Below are positions 32,556 to 45,000 of a stretch of DNA of 64,000 nucleotides, one piece after another (positions within the stretch are counted from its first letter, which is position 1; every line of letters begins with the position of its first letter). Below the pieces are notes generated by a model. That model saw only the letters and a program-made list of their open reading frames with translations. It did no database searches and was not told the origin of the DNA. The stretch is from Nelumbo lutea (lineage: Eukaryota > Streptophyta > Magnoliopsida > Proteales > Nelumbonaceae), in NCBI GenBank assembly GCA_022828595.1, contig JAKGHH010000008.1, positions 22,932,378 through 22,996,377 on the forward strand, given 5' to 3'. The position numbers and the translations under genes are program-made.

Positions 32556-32600
32556 GAGTGAGTGAGTGAGTGAGCGAGTGAGCGAGCGAGCGGGCGGACG
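32556..32600. repeat. (GAGT)n/(GAGC)n microsatellite in the PDS5 5' region
   Basis: Nine or so tetranucleotide units, shifting from gagt to gagc, then 'gggcggacgagg'. It lies about 360 bp before the start codon, in the promoter or leader. Confidence 0.9.
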
Positions 32601-32866
32601 AGGGAAGAAAGAAATAATCAAAGAACTGCCGAAGAGAGAGAAAGAGAAGGAAAGAACAGAGGATAACAAAAACAGAAAAGAAAATGGAAAATTCATTTTT
32701 ATTTAAATTCTCAGGGGAAAAACAGGTACAATGAGAAACTCGGCCAAACATGGTCTTATGTTGGTTTCTTGGTTCTTTTCGTTTTTCTCTGGTGCAAAAC
32801 CCTAGATTTTCGTTTGGTTCTGGCCTGGCTCTGTTTTGAGCCCTAGCTCGGGCTGTTGTCACATCC

Positions 32867-32909
32867 ATGGTTTGGTTTCTAGGGTTTGTTTAGGGTTTCA
32901 ATGGTGTAA
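32867..32909 (+). promoter_or_regulatory. Two short upstream ORFs before the PDS5 start
   Basis: An ATG at 32867 opens 8 codons ending TAG at 32891-32893. A second ATG at 32901 is followed by one codon and TAA (32907-32909). If the transcript starts upstream of them, both would be met by scanning ribosomes before the PDS5 start at 32955. The transcription start is not known. Confidence 0.4.
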
Positions 32910-32954
32910 GTAGCAGTGGAGTTCGAAGCTTCGAGGATCTGCAACGAACAGGAA

Positions 32955-33056
32955 ATGGCGTCCTCGGAGAAGGCGTTGGAAGAAATGCTATTGGAAGCTG
33001 GGGATAAGCTCCTCAAACCTCCCTCGTCGGTCAATGAGCTTCTTCTACTACTTGAC
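32955..33056 (+). CDS. PDS5: PDS5 exon 1 (residues 1-34)
   Basis: MASSEKALEEMLLEAG onwards to 'NELLLLLD'; donor gac|GTAAGC, phase 0. The frame is open back to 32916 but without an ATG, so 32955 is the start. Confidence 0.9.
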
Positions 33057-36000
33057 GTAAGCCCTTGTTTCTTATCTTCTCTGGTTTCTTATTCTGAAGG
33101 TTGGATCCCTTCGGAGGGTTGTGTTGTTTGACGGATTTCTTTGTAATATGCACCTCCTTATATAATTTGGATATCTGGGTTGTCTCAGTGAGATTTCTAT
33201 ATTTGATGAGTTTTATTTTATTAAATAGAGCGGTCTGAGAGGTTCGTATATTATATTTTATTCTTACTTCCCGAACTGAATTTAAGTGTCAGATTTCTCT
33301 TATGAACCAAATTTAAGGTATGTAACTTCAATGATGTTTTCTCGAATGGGTTCTTAACAACTATAAAAGGAACTGTTCTATCAGAGATTGATTGCGTGTT
33401 GATGGTTTTCTTTGTTGTAGATGCTTGTTCAAGAGTGTGACAACTAAGTGTTTTGAGCCCTTGATATATTGAACACTTTTTTAATATGATTTTTAATACT
33501 TTTTCAAGTCTTATTAAATCCGGGTTTGGCATTAGGCTTTTTGATTAAACACTAGATTAGATCAGAGGAAAATCTCAGCCCGATTTTCAATCCATTCCTC
33601 AATCAATTAATATGCATACAAGTGTGGTTTCCTCCATTTTCTATACAAAAAAATAGCGTGTTCGTTTCCTTAAACTCCACCTAACGTCCGAGCTGAACTT
33701 GCACTCAACAAAAGCTTGTTCCCACTGTATGGGGCTGGCTATATGAATCCTGTTCTGCCATTCCTCTCTATTCAGTGCCATGCCTGTACGTCACATCTAT
33801 GCTATGGTTTCAAAATCTAACTGGTTTGGTCTTGGAGATGACAAAACCTTCTACTGATTGCATGCCAAAATTACTCCCTTGGCAAGAGGCTGATATGTTC
33901 ACATGCATATGCTACTAGTATGCTACTTCATATCATACCTGATTTATTACCATCTAGGATGGAACTCAAAAACAGGCATGGTTTATACGTTATGTAAGAA
34001 GGGACTTGGTGTGATATCTTTAGTCAGTAGGGGGCCTCTTGCATCTCTTTTAACATTATGATTTTCTTTTCTTTCATGCTAGGATATGCTACTGATTTAA
34101 AAGGAAGTCTTAGTTTTTCAATAGAAAAAAAGATGTCATAGTTCAGTCAATTCCAATTTGGAATGACTTTTGTGAATGGTTTGAAGCCTGAAAATTCAAC
34201 CTCTTTGTTGGTTGCTTCTGTTTAACATTTCCACTGGTTTCTTTTTGGGTATGTTGATAAACCGTTGAAGGACATGGTTAAAAGCAACAGACTTGTTTGT
34301 TTCTATCTTTCTCGGGAGGGGTCTAATCAAAATTGTCATTCATGTGTATTGAGTTCTGGTAAAATTTTTTGTTACTTTGGTCAGTTTTTCTGCACTCACT
34401 TACAGTCTCATCGTTTTGATGAATTAATTTTCTTTTCACAAAGAAAATAGAAAAACAATCACTGTGCAAACTGGAAAAGTGCTTAGTTATCTTTTACTAA
34501 TGGTTTCATGTTTGGTGTCTGAGGAAATTGACCATCAACAATACAAAGTGGAGAGGAAAGAATTGACCATCAACAATACTAATGGTTTCATGTTTGGTGT
34601 CTGTGAAATGAAAGGTCATGAGAAGCCACCAATATGTCAATAATTCTTATCTGTTTGCTTTGACATGGAAAATAGTTGATAAGAAATGATGTATACTCAC
34701 TTTCAGTTATAATTGTGACCTTTCTCATCTCATGTCAGCCTATCAGGAAGAATATAGGCTAGATTCACATTTTCCTTGCCTTTTTTTTGTTTCTAATATG
34801 CATGGTTGGTTGCTGTTGCTCTATTTTCTCTTTCTTCTTTTGGTGCATTGGATCAGTTACAATGCTTCTATTTTCTTGGATTTTTTATGTTTTTGCTAAA
34901 ATTTTGTCACCACTGCAATAACCTTTGAGCATTCAAGGATATTGTTTTAATATGAAATTCTAGTCTGAAGTTTTTAACTTTCTATTTTTTTTCTTGTGTT
35001 GATGTTAAATTTTCATGTTGATTATGAATGCTCAATCCTCTTCATTAGGGAACTTGGCAAGTTTGCTGAACTTATTGTGCGGCCCTTCCTTGTCATCTTC
35101 CTCTCTTGCTCGTATGTATATATAATTGGATTGATAACCAGGGGAAAAGTTATTGAGTAAATATTTTGATCAATATCCAAAATAATTCTTTTTCCAGGTT
35201 ATCAATCAATCAATACATATGTACATATATCCGTCTGTATGTACATACGAGTATAGATCCTTTTTTTTGTTTCAATGGCTAACATGTCTGTTCTCTCTTC
35301 TTCAAACTGCTATCATGTGCATTTCTTTTAGCAAGTTGAGAATTATTTGTCAAGGGTGGAACAATCACCATCCAAGTCAATGCAAGCTGCACTTTGTCCC
35401 TCATTGAAGGCTCTGGTTGCTAATGAGCTCCTGAGGCATTCAGACATGGATGTGAAAGTGGCAGTGGCATCTTGTATCAGTGAGATCACAAGAATAACAG
35501 CTCCAGATGCTCCCTATGATGATGATCAAATGAAGGTAATAGGACTATCTTATTGAGTGATGTGATTTAATTTGTGTGCCCTATTTTTAGTGGTTTGCAT
35601 TGCAGCTATGTATTCTGCAATTTTTGGTTTAGTTTTTTCCCTTTCCTTTTTATTTTGTACTATCCATCTGCGCAGTCTGAATTAAAATCTTCTTCTCCTC
35701 ATTATTCTTTCCTCTGCAGGAAATCTTTCAACTGATTGTTGCATCATTTGAGAAACTGTTTGAGATGTCAGGTCGTTCATATTCAAAGAGGGTTTCCATA
35801 CTTGAGACTGTGGCAAAGGTTCGATCATGTGTTGTGATGCTGGACCTTGAATGTGATTCATTGATTCTTGAGATGTTCCAACATTTTTTGAAAGCTATTA
35901 GGTAAGAATATAGTATTTTGTTGCTCATTGTATTTTCTGTTGATCATTTAATCTTAATGTGAGAAGAAACCTTTCTATTGACTGTCATGTATATGCTGGG

Positions 36001-39000
36001 TTTCTTTGTTTGTTTCGTCTTGTGTTTTGTTCTGGAGTCTTGTATTGTTACATTCTGTTTTAATTGCAAGTTGAAATTCTTCACAAAACTGGAATAACTT
36101 AGCCTGTTTATTGCATTAATATACACAAGAAACTTATGCCACTTATAGAGTGGGCATAATCTAATTCTTGGACGCTGAAGCGACTATAGAGTGGGCATTA
36201 TCTTATCCCCTATTCTTTCCAAGCTTGATAGGTTTTTAGTTTCACCTGACTGGAAAGAGCATTGGCCAGGGATAATTGGGAGAAATTTACCAAGAATCAC
36301 CTCAGATCATTGGCCTATCTTTTTGTTTGAGAGAATCAGTGATGGTGGCCCAACTCCTTTCAGATTTGAAAATATTTGGCTCACTCATCCAGAATTTAAA
36401 GAGAAAGTCAAGGTTTGGTGGAATAGTATGGCTGTACTTGCAATGTGGGAAGGACAAAAGTTCCTAAAGAAGCTTCAATTGTTGAAAAAGGAGATCAAGG
36501 AGTGGAATATGGAGAGGTTTGGGAGATTGGAGGAGAAGAAAGTTGATTTGATTTCTCAGATAGAGGCATTAGATAGAAAAGAGGTAGAAGGAACTCTAGT
36601 TGAAGGTGAAAAGGAGCTCAGATGGAACTTGAAGAAAGCTAGGGGAGACCTTATTGAGAGAGGAGATATGCTGGAAGCAAAAGTCAAGAGAGGGATGGAT
36701 CAAAGAAGGAGATGGAAATACAAAATTTTTCCATGCCATTGCAAATGGAAGGAGAAGGAAGTGCATGATTACTTTCTTAGTGGTGGGAGAAAACGAGATC
36801 ACGGACCAAGAGGAGATTGCTAAAACATTCTCGGAGCATTTTAGTTCTATTTACAGAAGACCCTTAATTGAAAGGTGGAGGATTGAAGGTTTTGTTTGGG
36901 AGACTTTGGAGGAGTTTGAAGTCCAATTTTTGGAAAAAAGGTTTGAAGATGGAGAGATTAAGGAAGCAATCTTTTCTATGAATAGATCAAAATCACTAGG
37001 ACCAGATGGTTTCACAATGGCATTTTATCAAGATTGTTGGGACATAGTTAAAGGAGATCTGATTAGAGTGTTTAATGAATTCCATAGGAGAGGGGTGATA
37101 AGTCTGGGAATGAATTCTACTTTTTTAACTCTAATCCCAAAGAAGACTAATACAACCAACTAGGGGATTTCAGGCCAATAAGTCTAGTACTAGTATTTAT
37201 AAGGTGATAGCAAAGGTGTTGTCTCTGAGGATTAAAAAGGTGATCTCCCCAATCGTTTCTCAAGCTCAAGGGGCCTTTGTGCAGGATAGATATATTATTG
37301 ATCAAATCTTAATTGCCAATGAATGCATGGAGGCTTAAAAGAGATTAAAGAGAAAGGGAGTGGCTATCAAACTGGATCTGGAAAAAGCCTATGACTTAGT
37401 GGATTGGAACTTCTTGATTGAAATTATGAGGAAATGTAGATTTGGAAATTTGTGGTGTAAATGGATCACGGGATGCCTACAAACTAGTCACTTTTCAATA
37501 ATAGTTAATGGGACAATGTATGATTTCTTTGAAGGATTTCGTGGACTTAGGTATGGTGACCCTCTTTCTCCTTTTCTATTTACTTTGATTGTTGAAACCC
37601 TAAGCAAATTGATTTCAAAATCAAATGGTGTGCCATTATTCAGGGGTTGGTCAGTTGGGAGGGATAATGTGTTAGTCACTCATTTATAGTTCACAGATGA
37701 TATTCTTATTTTTTGTGATGGAGAAAAACAGGGAGGGAGTGGAAAATTTGAGGTTGGTTGTGAAACTCTTCGAGATGATGTCTAATTTGAGGATTAATTG
37801 GTCAAAGAGTTTATTGGTTGGAATCAATATCAAAGAGGATGAAGTGAGAGTTCTAGCAAATTCCCTAGGTTGCGAGAAAGGTGAGCAGCCAATGAATTAT
37901 TTGGGTTTACCCCTTGGAGATAACCCTAGATCTGCTAGCTTTTGGTCTCCGGTAGTGGAAAGGATAGAGAAACATTTGGCGGCATGGAAAATGAACTATA
38001 TCTCATTGGGGGGGGGAGAGTAACCCTAATTAAATCCACTTTAGCAAATCTCCTAGTGTACTACATGTCAATGTTTAGGATGCCACAAGGGATAGTGAGG
38101 AAAATTGAAACAATCATGAGGGATTTTCTCTGGGAGCTTGGGGAAAAAAAGAAGTATCATTTGGTTAGATGGGAAAATGTGAGGAAATTGAAAGAGGAAG
38201 GGGGTATGGGAATAGGGAATGTTAGACTCAAGAATCAGGCTTTGCTTAGCAAATGGCTTTGGAGGTTTCCAAATGAAAATGAGAAATTATGGCACAGAGT
38301 GGTTGCAAGCATTCATGGCATGTCAAGCAATGGATGGGATGCTAGATGTCTTCGTAGGGCTAACTTGGCTACTCCCTGGAAGGCCATCCATGATGTTCTC
38401 TCTACATTCCTAAATTTTATCAGGTATGACTTGTCTTCAGGTAGCAAAATCAGATTTTGGGAGGATGTGTGGATCGGGGATATTCCTTTAGGTGAGAAAT
38501 TTCCTTCTCTTTATGACCTATCCAGGTTCAAGGGTAAGCCTATTTCAGAGTTCCTAAGTCAACCATCTCACCTTCCAGGGTTGAATTGGAACTTTGAATT
38601 TAACAGTAACCTTAGAGAGTTTGAACTTCTTGCAGTGTCCGAGCTGCTAGGATTGTTGAGTTCAGTTTTTTTGGGGGAAGGTGGGTCAGATTCTAGAATT
38701 TGGGGTCCCAATGTCGAAGGTTCCTTTTCTTGTAAATCCTTTCTACGCTCGATGGTTGCCACACAATCTTATTTTCATTTTCCAATCAAAGAAATTTGGT
38801 GCCCTTCTATCCTCCTAAAATCAGTGCTTTTTGTTGGGAAGTTTTTCATGGTTGTATTAATACCTTTGATATACTTCAAAGGAAAAGACCAAATTGGTGC
38901 TTGTCTCCTAACTGGTGTGTCCTGTGTAAATTGAATGGTGAGACTGTTTTCCACTTTCTTATGTCTTGCCCTTTTGTCAGTTTTATTTGGAATTGGTTTA

Positions 39001-42000
39001 TTTCCCTTTTTGGGTGCAGGTGGTCCTCTCCTGACAGGGTGGAAGGCTTGTTCAACCCTAATGGTATCAGTGGTAAGACAAGGAGGGGAAGGATTCTTTG
39101 GAAGTGTACTAGAGCAGCAATACTTTGGACCATCTGGGAGGAAAGAAATGATAGGATATTTGAAAGTAAAGAGAAATGCAAGGAAGCTTTAGTTGAAACA
39201 ATAACATTGAGGGTGGCTCATTGGGTAAAAAGTTCGAAGCTGTTTTCATCCTTTAAGGTTGAAGATTTATTCAGGGTTTGGGGACTTATTGCTGCTTCAT
39301 CATCTATGAGGCGACAGTTTGTTGAGACTTGGTCCCCTCCAACAGATGGTTTGAAGAAGCTAAACTTTGATGGGAGTTGTGGGTAACCCAGGCCCTTCAG
39401 GTATTGGGGGCGCCATTAGAGACGAAAATGGTTCCATCATTGCCCCGTACTCTGATCCTGTGGAGGTAGGTGATGTGACAAGGGCAGAGTTTCTAGCTGC
39501 AGTATATGGGGTTGAGAAGGCTAAAGAGTTGGGGATCATTAGACTGATCATCGAGGGAGATTCAAAAACTGTGATAGGATGGTTGCAGAAAGGGGAAGGG
39601 GTGAGATGGCAGTTGAAGAATGATTTCAGAAGATTTAAATAGATGTCAAGGAACATGTCAATTCAGGTGGGATGGGTAGGGAGATCTGCCAACAGTTTGG
39701 CCGATAGCTTAGCAAAGCAAGGGGTTCAAAGAACATGTATGTTTTCGGCACATTTATAATTCTGTACCGGGTCAGCTTACTATGCTGATTTCTTTTGTAA
39801 CTTATTGTTGTATCTTAAAGTATTTTAATCAATAAAAGTTTCAAAGTTATTGATTAAAAAAAGACAGCTGATTGTATCCTAAGCCATAGCTGTGGGAAAA
39901 GAGTTTTTTCCCATAATCACCCTATATGTATTTAATACACCTTAGTTTACCACCTGTACATGAGAAGCTTGGGATGATATGATCAGGATTGACTTGTTAT
40001 TAAAAACCTGTCACTAAAGCTTAAATATACAGAGAAAAGAGTTTTTTTTTATATATATATATATATTTTTAATAATCCATAATCACCCTATATGTATTTA
40101 ATACACCTTAGTTTACCACTTGTACACGAGAAGCTTGGGATGATATGATCAGGATTGATTTGTTATTTAATGCATTTATACAGTTATATAAGGTCTTTAG
40201 CCTTGGAATCGTGGAAAGTAAACTCACAAATGTCTTTAAATGGGTTTTCAATAACCTAAATAAGTATAGTCCTTCAGTGGCTTTAAAACAATGTTTTATC
40301 TTTTTATTTTAATAAATTTGTCTTTTCTTATGAAAAAGTCGTAGTTGATTTTATTCAAATTATATCAGTTGGAAAAGCCATTGACTTGTTATTTAATGCA
40401 TTTATACAGTTATATAAGGTCTTTAGCCTTGGAATCATGGAAAGTAAACTCACAAATGTCTTTAAATGGGTTTTCAATAACCTAAATAAGTATAGTCCTT
40501 TAGTGGCTTTAAAACAATGTTTTATCTTTTTATTTTAATAGATTTGTCTTTTGTTATGAAAAAGTCGTAGTTGATTTTATTCAAATTATATCAGTTGGAA
40601 AAGCCAATTAACCCACTTATACGGCTAGTCATGCTCTTTAACCTACAATACATATAATGGAATCATGAAAAATAAACTCAAAGCATCTTTAAATTGGTTT
40701 TAAATAACCTAAATAATTCTAATATAGTAGTTTTAAAACAAAGTGCCATTAAAAAAATATAAGAAATGCCAATGTATGGAACTTTGTTCTGGTTGATTTG
40801 TAAGAAAAAAAATCCTAGTTGAATTGATTAGAATCATGTGAATTAGACAAGTCATAAGATTTGAATCAAGTAGTAAGATTCAAATAATAGCTGTAGTGCT
40901 GTACATTTGTTTTTCTGAAAAGAAATTGGACGTAAGTTCCGTGTCAACACCCTTGAGGTTCATGATCTGTATCAGAAAGGAATGTAGCAGTAATGGGCAA
41001 ACTCAAAATTCAATTTTGATGGGCCTTGGGAATCCAGGAGATTCAGGTATTGGGATTATAATCAGGGAACCACAATGGACACATGGTACTTAGCTTTCCT
41101 GGGCCCATTGATGTTGGAAATTCTCTAGGGCTGAACTGCATGCTTTGATTCATGGGTTAAAACTGAGAATATGGAAGGAATGAAGAATGTGGAGTTTGAG
41201 CCTTTGGATGAGAAAACAAGATACGATTCCTTGGTAAGTCAGGCTGATGGTGAGACAGGCACAGTCCTTGAGCACCATATTGAATAGGTCATTTAACTAG
41301 GTGCCATGAGGTGCTAGTTGAACAGCAGACTCTAGCCAGGGCAGGGCTGGCAAGGAATGAGTTTGAATGGGGATGTCCTGGGCCGGGTTGCAATCTGTAA
41401 TATCCATTAATTTCTGTAATTAGGGCTCCATGAAAATAGGAGCTAGTATTGTACTATCATTAATCTCATTTGTATCAGCTTAACCCTGCTGCTTTATTTT
41501 TTGATCATTGTGGATGTTAGATCCAATGAAATTTTATTGTTCCTTTCAAAAGAAAGTCATTGGACTTTGGCAACTATGAATATGTGTCTAACAGAAGGGT
41601 AGAGTTTTGATTTTCTCCCCATTATTACGTTGTTCTTCGTGTCAAGTTTTCAGCATTTCTCAACAAATATAATTTTATTAGTTTAAGGACACATGGTTCA
41701 ATTGCTTATGCAGATGCTTAATACCACTCCTCTGTTGCCATCCCTTTTGTTTGATACACAAAAGTTGGGCATGTTGCTGAGGGTTCACTTGGGTGGAACT
41801 ATGCCTTATTTTTAGTTTTTAGTCAACAAGTAATGTTAAAGATGGAGTTTTTTTTTCCCCCAGGCATGAGCGTCCATCATGTGCAAAGCACCTGGAATGT
41901 AATGCAGTGGGCCCAGTATTGGGAGAACCACTTGAACTGACAAAATGTTCCAGATGTCTGGTATAAGATGCAATGTACAAGAAAATGAATTTGGTGTCTG

Positions 42001-45000
42001 TACTGCATTGCTGTTACATCTACATGCCTGTAAAAGAGTGTCATATTATGTTGATAGCTTCATTTTTTTAGTGTAAACTTGGCATAGTGATATGACTTCT
42101 TGTAATCTCGTCTAGCTATATTGACACCATATCTGGGTGACATAATTGCAGTGTGTTTTCATTGCACTTATTTTCTTCTATATGCTCACTAAGTGACCTG
42201 GGTGACCTCTTTTTTGTGCAACTTTCAGGGAGGACCATCCAGAAAATGTATTTTCTTCCATGGAGACAATAATGAGCTTGGTGTTAGAGGAAAGTGAAGA
42301 TATCTCACCTGAGCTTCTCTCTCCTCTCTTAGCTAGCGTGAAGAAGGAAAATCAGGTCTACTCATTGTTTTACATGATATTCTATTCTGTGTTTTTCAGT
42401 TTTTCTTTTCTCTTTTTGTGTCTTGTTTTATTGATAATGTTTTTTTTCCTATTTCAGGATGTTCTTCCTATTGCACGGAAGTTGGGGGAAAAAGTAATGG
42501 AAAACTGTGCTGCCAAACTTAGACCATATATGATGCAAGCAGTGCAATCTATGGGCAATTCTTTGAACGATTACAGTAAAATTGTCACATCTATATGCCA
42601 AGAGACATCTGATACTGTTGAGCATAATGATACCAATGCTTCTGGTGAACAATTGGTAGGCATCTAGCTCCTTTCTATATAGTTCTTAATCAGCATAGTT
42701 GGTGATAATGAAACTGTTAATCCCTTCTTGCCTATCAGTTCTTTCTTTTTGGGTTATGAACACCGACAGCAATCTTATTTACCCGCCTTAATTGGCACCA
42801 TTTTCCTATTTTGTACCTTGATTTTTGAATGCCTTGTTATTGGAAGATAATTTACCTAGGTGAGATTAGGTGGTCCTTTGTTTGTAATGCCTAATAGCTA
42901 TGCCTATATATGGTTGAAAATATTTTCTAGATGGAAACCAAACCAATTAAATGGTTCTCGTCAAAAATCAAATTATGTTTTTTGATGAGTAGTCAAATTC
43001 AAATTATGTTATTTCCTCTGTACATTGTTAATATTATCACGCTTATACCATTTGGACTCTCCAATAATAAAAATATCTTTTTGTTTTTTGTGAAACCAAG
43101 TAAACTCTTACTAGGATGGTAGAATTAAAAAGTGGAAGTGCACACCCACTGTACTCCTAATTGCAAGGAATTTTCCCCAGGTTTGGGAGTGAATTAGGTA
43201 TTTTGATGTTGGATGGTGCTTCCCTTATTATGGTGAAACAAATTTCATTTTTGATCAGTTGAGCTTTGGAAGTGAGGATGTACTGGCATGTCCCAATAAT
43301 TGCCTCAAACCTGTTTACATTTTTTTGAAGGTAAAAGAAAATTCTTTAAAAGAAATTAGTACAAGGAAAGTGATAAGGAATCACCTGAGAGAAGCGTGAA
43401 ACCTGTTAACTTGGTCGAAAGCTGACCTCTCTGTTTGGAAAATATTTTATTGCATGCATACTCTCTTCATGTTTGTATATTGTATTTTATACAATTTAAA
43501 GGTTTAAGGTTGATTTTAGATTATTTCATCTTAGCTTCCTTGCAGTATCATGAGATCTCTTGTCCTCAATCTGCCAGAAAAGGCATCTAATGCTTAAGAC
43601 TGTAAAGGCATGCCCAAGTAGACATCATGCCACTGAAGCTTCCTTTCATCACCTGGTACAGACTAAACATTGAAAAACCAGAATTCCAAATGTAATAAAT
43701 AAAAAGGCAAATGATCAATAAATGTTCCAGAGTCTCTTGCCTCATGATAGTTTGTTACCTCATACAAAGCAAATATGTGTTTCTCCATTTAAAGTCCCAC
43801 CTCAGACAACTTACAGTTACAGGTTACTCCAGAGGGTACTTTTCCTACCTTAAATCCTGCCTATTTACTCCTCCACATGGCAGGGTATCAGCCAGTGAGT
43901 TTACTGATTTAGGAACCCAACAGATTTTTGGTTGTAGTCTTAGACATTGATCTTGATTCCATTATTTTAAGTTCAGGTCTTCAGGGGCTATCCATGTCTC
44001 TCTTTAGCCCAATGTTTCAAAAGGTGTGGGAGGTGTACACCTGGAGGCGAGCCTCCAGATGCATGTGTCATATGTCTTGCATGAGTCATATGTCTCATGC
44101 ACCTCATGCTCACCCCATTCACAAAGATAAAAAGAAAGAAAATAGAAAAGAAAGGAATGGAAAAGAAATGAAAAGTAAAGAAAGAAAGAGAAGGAAAAAA
44201 AAAGAGAAAAAGCAGAAAAGGGAAGGGGAAGGGGAAGGAAAGAAAGTTTGGGCGAGGGGCTCTGCTTCAACAAGACCCCCCCCCCCCCTTCAGCTGGTGT
44301 TATGCATCTTCATTCTTCTTAATAGAAGACACTTTTCATAAAAAACAAAAAAAAGGTGAGATCCTCCCTCCTCTTCTTCTTCGTCCTCTCCTATTTTTTC
44401 TTCGTCATCCCCTTCCTATTAAAGAGGCTTAAGCCTCTTTGTTTTCAGGAGGCTTACAGCTCTTAAGTTCAAAACTACGGCTTACACCTCTAGGTAGTGG
44501 AACACCTTGCATCACCTTCACGTTTTAAAACATTGCTTCAGCCATGCTACTATTGTTTTTGAGTCTCTTTCCACTATCATATCCTGGCTTTGTGCTGCAA
44601 GCATGGCTAGTTTTAGCCCTTGTGCCGCTTGTAGCTCTGCATCTATAGAATTCGCATTTCCAATAGGTCATGACAAAGGCTGTAACAATATCCCCAAGAT
44701 GATTTCTTATAATTCTGCCAATGCCTGAAGGCGCTGGATTGCCAGTACTGCAGCTATCAAAGTTCAGCTTCCTTGCTACCATCAACCAACCTCTTGAAAT
44801 GTCATCAGATGAGAAACATGACAGGTCTTTAGAGCTTTTTTGTCTAATGAATAATTCTTATCTTGATCAAATTGATTAGATCTTCTAGAGTGACTTTTCT
44901 CTAGAAAAACCCTTGCATTTATTTCTTTCCATATAGGCCATAAAATTGCAGCTCTTGTTGACCTCCATAAAGTCCTTGCATTTATTTCTCAAGAGAGTTC

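Noticed and set aside
32466..32868. Minus-strand frames with a Ser-Leu-Thr-His repeat
   Set aside because: Produced by the (GAGT)n microsatellite in the PDS5 5' region; no protein signature.
32916..32954. N-terminal extension of PDS5 exon 1
   Set aside because: The frame is open but has no ATG; the known family start coincides with 32955.
36172..39880. Target duplication 'gacgctga' / 'gacagctga' for the intron-3 LINE
   Set aside because: Needs an indel and is short; left unassigned.
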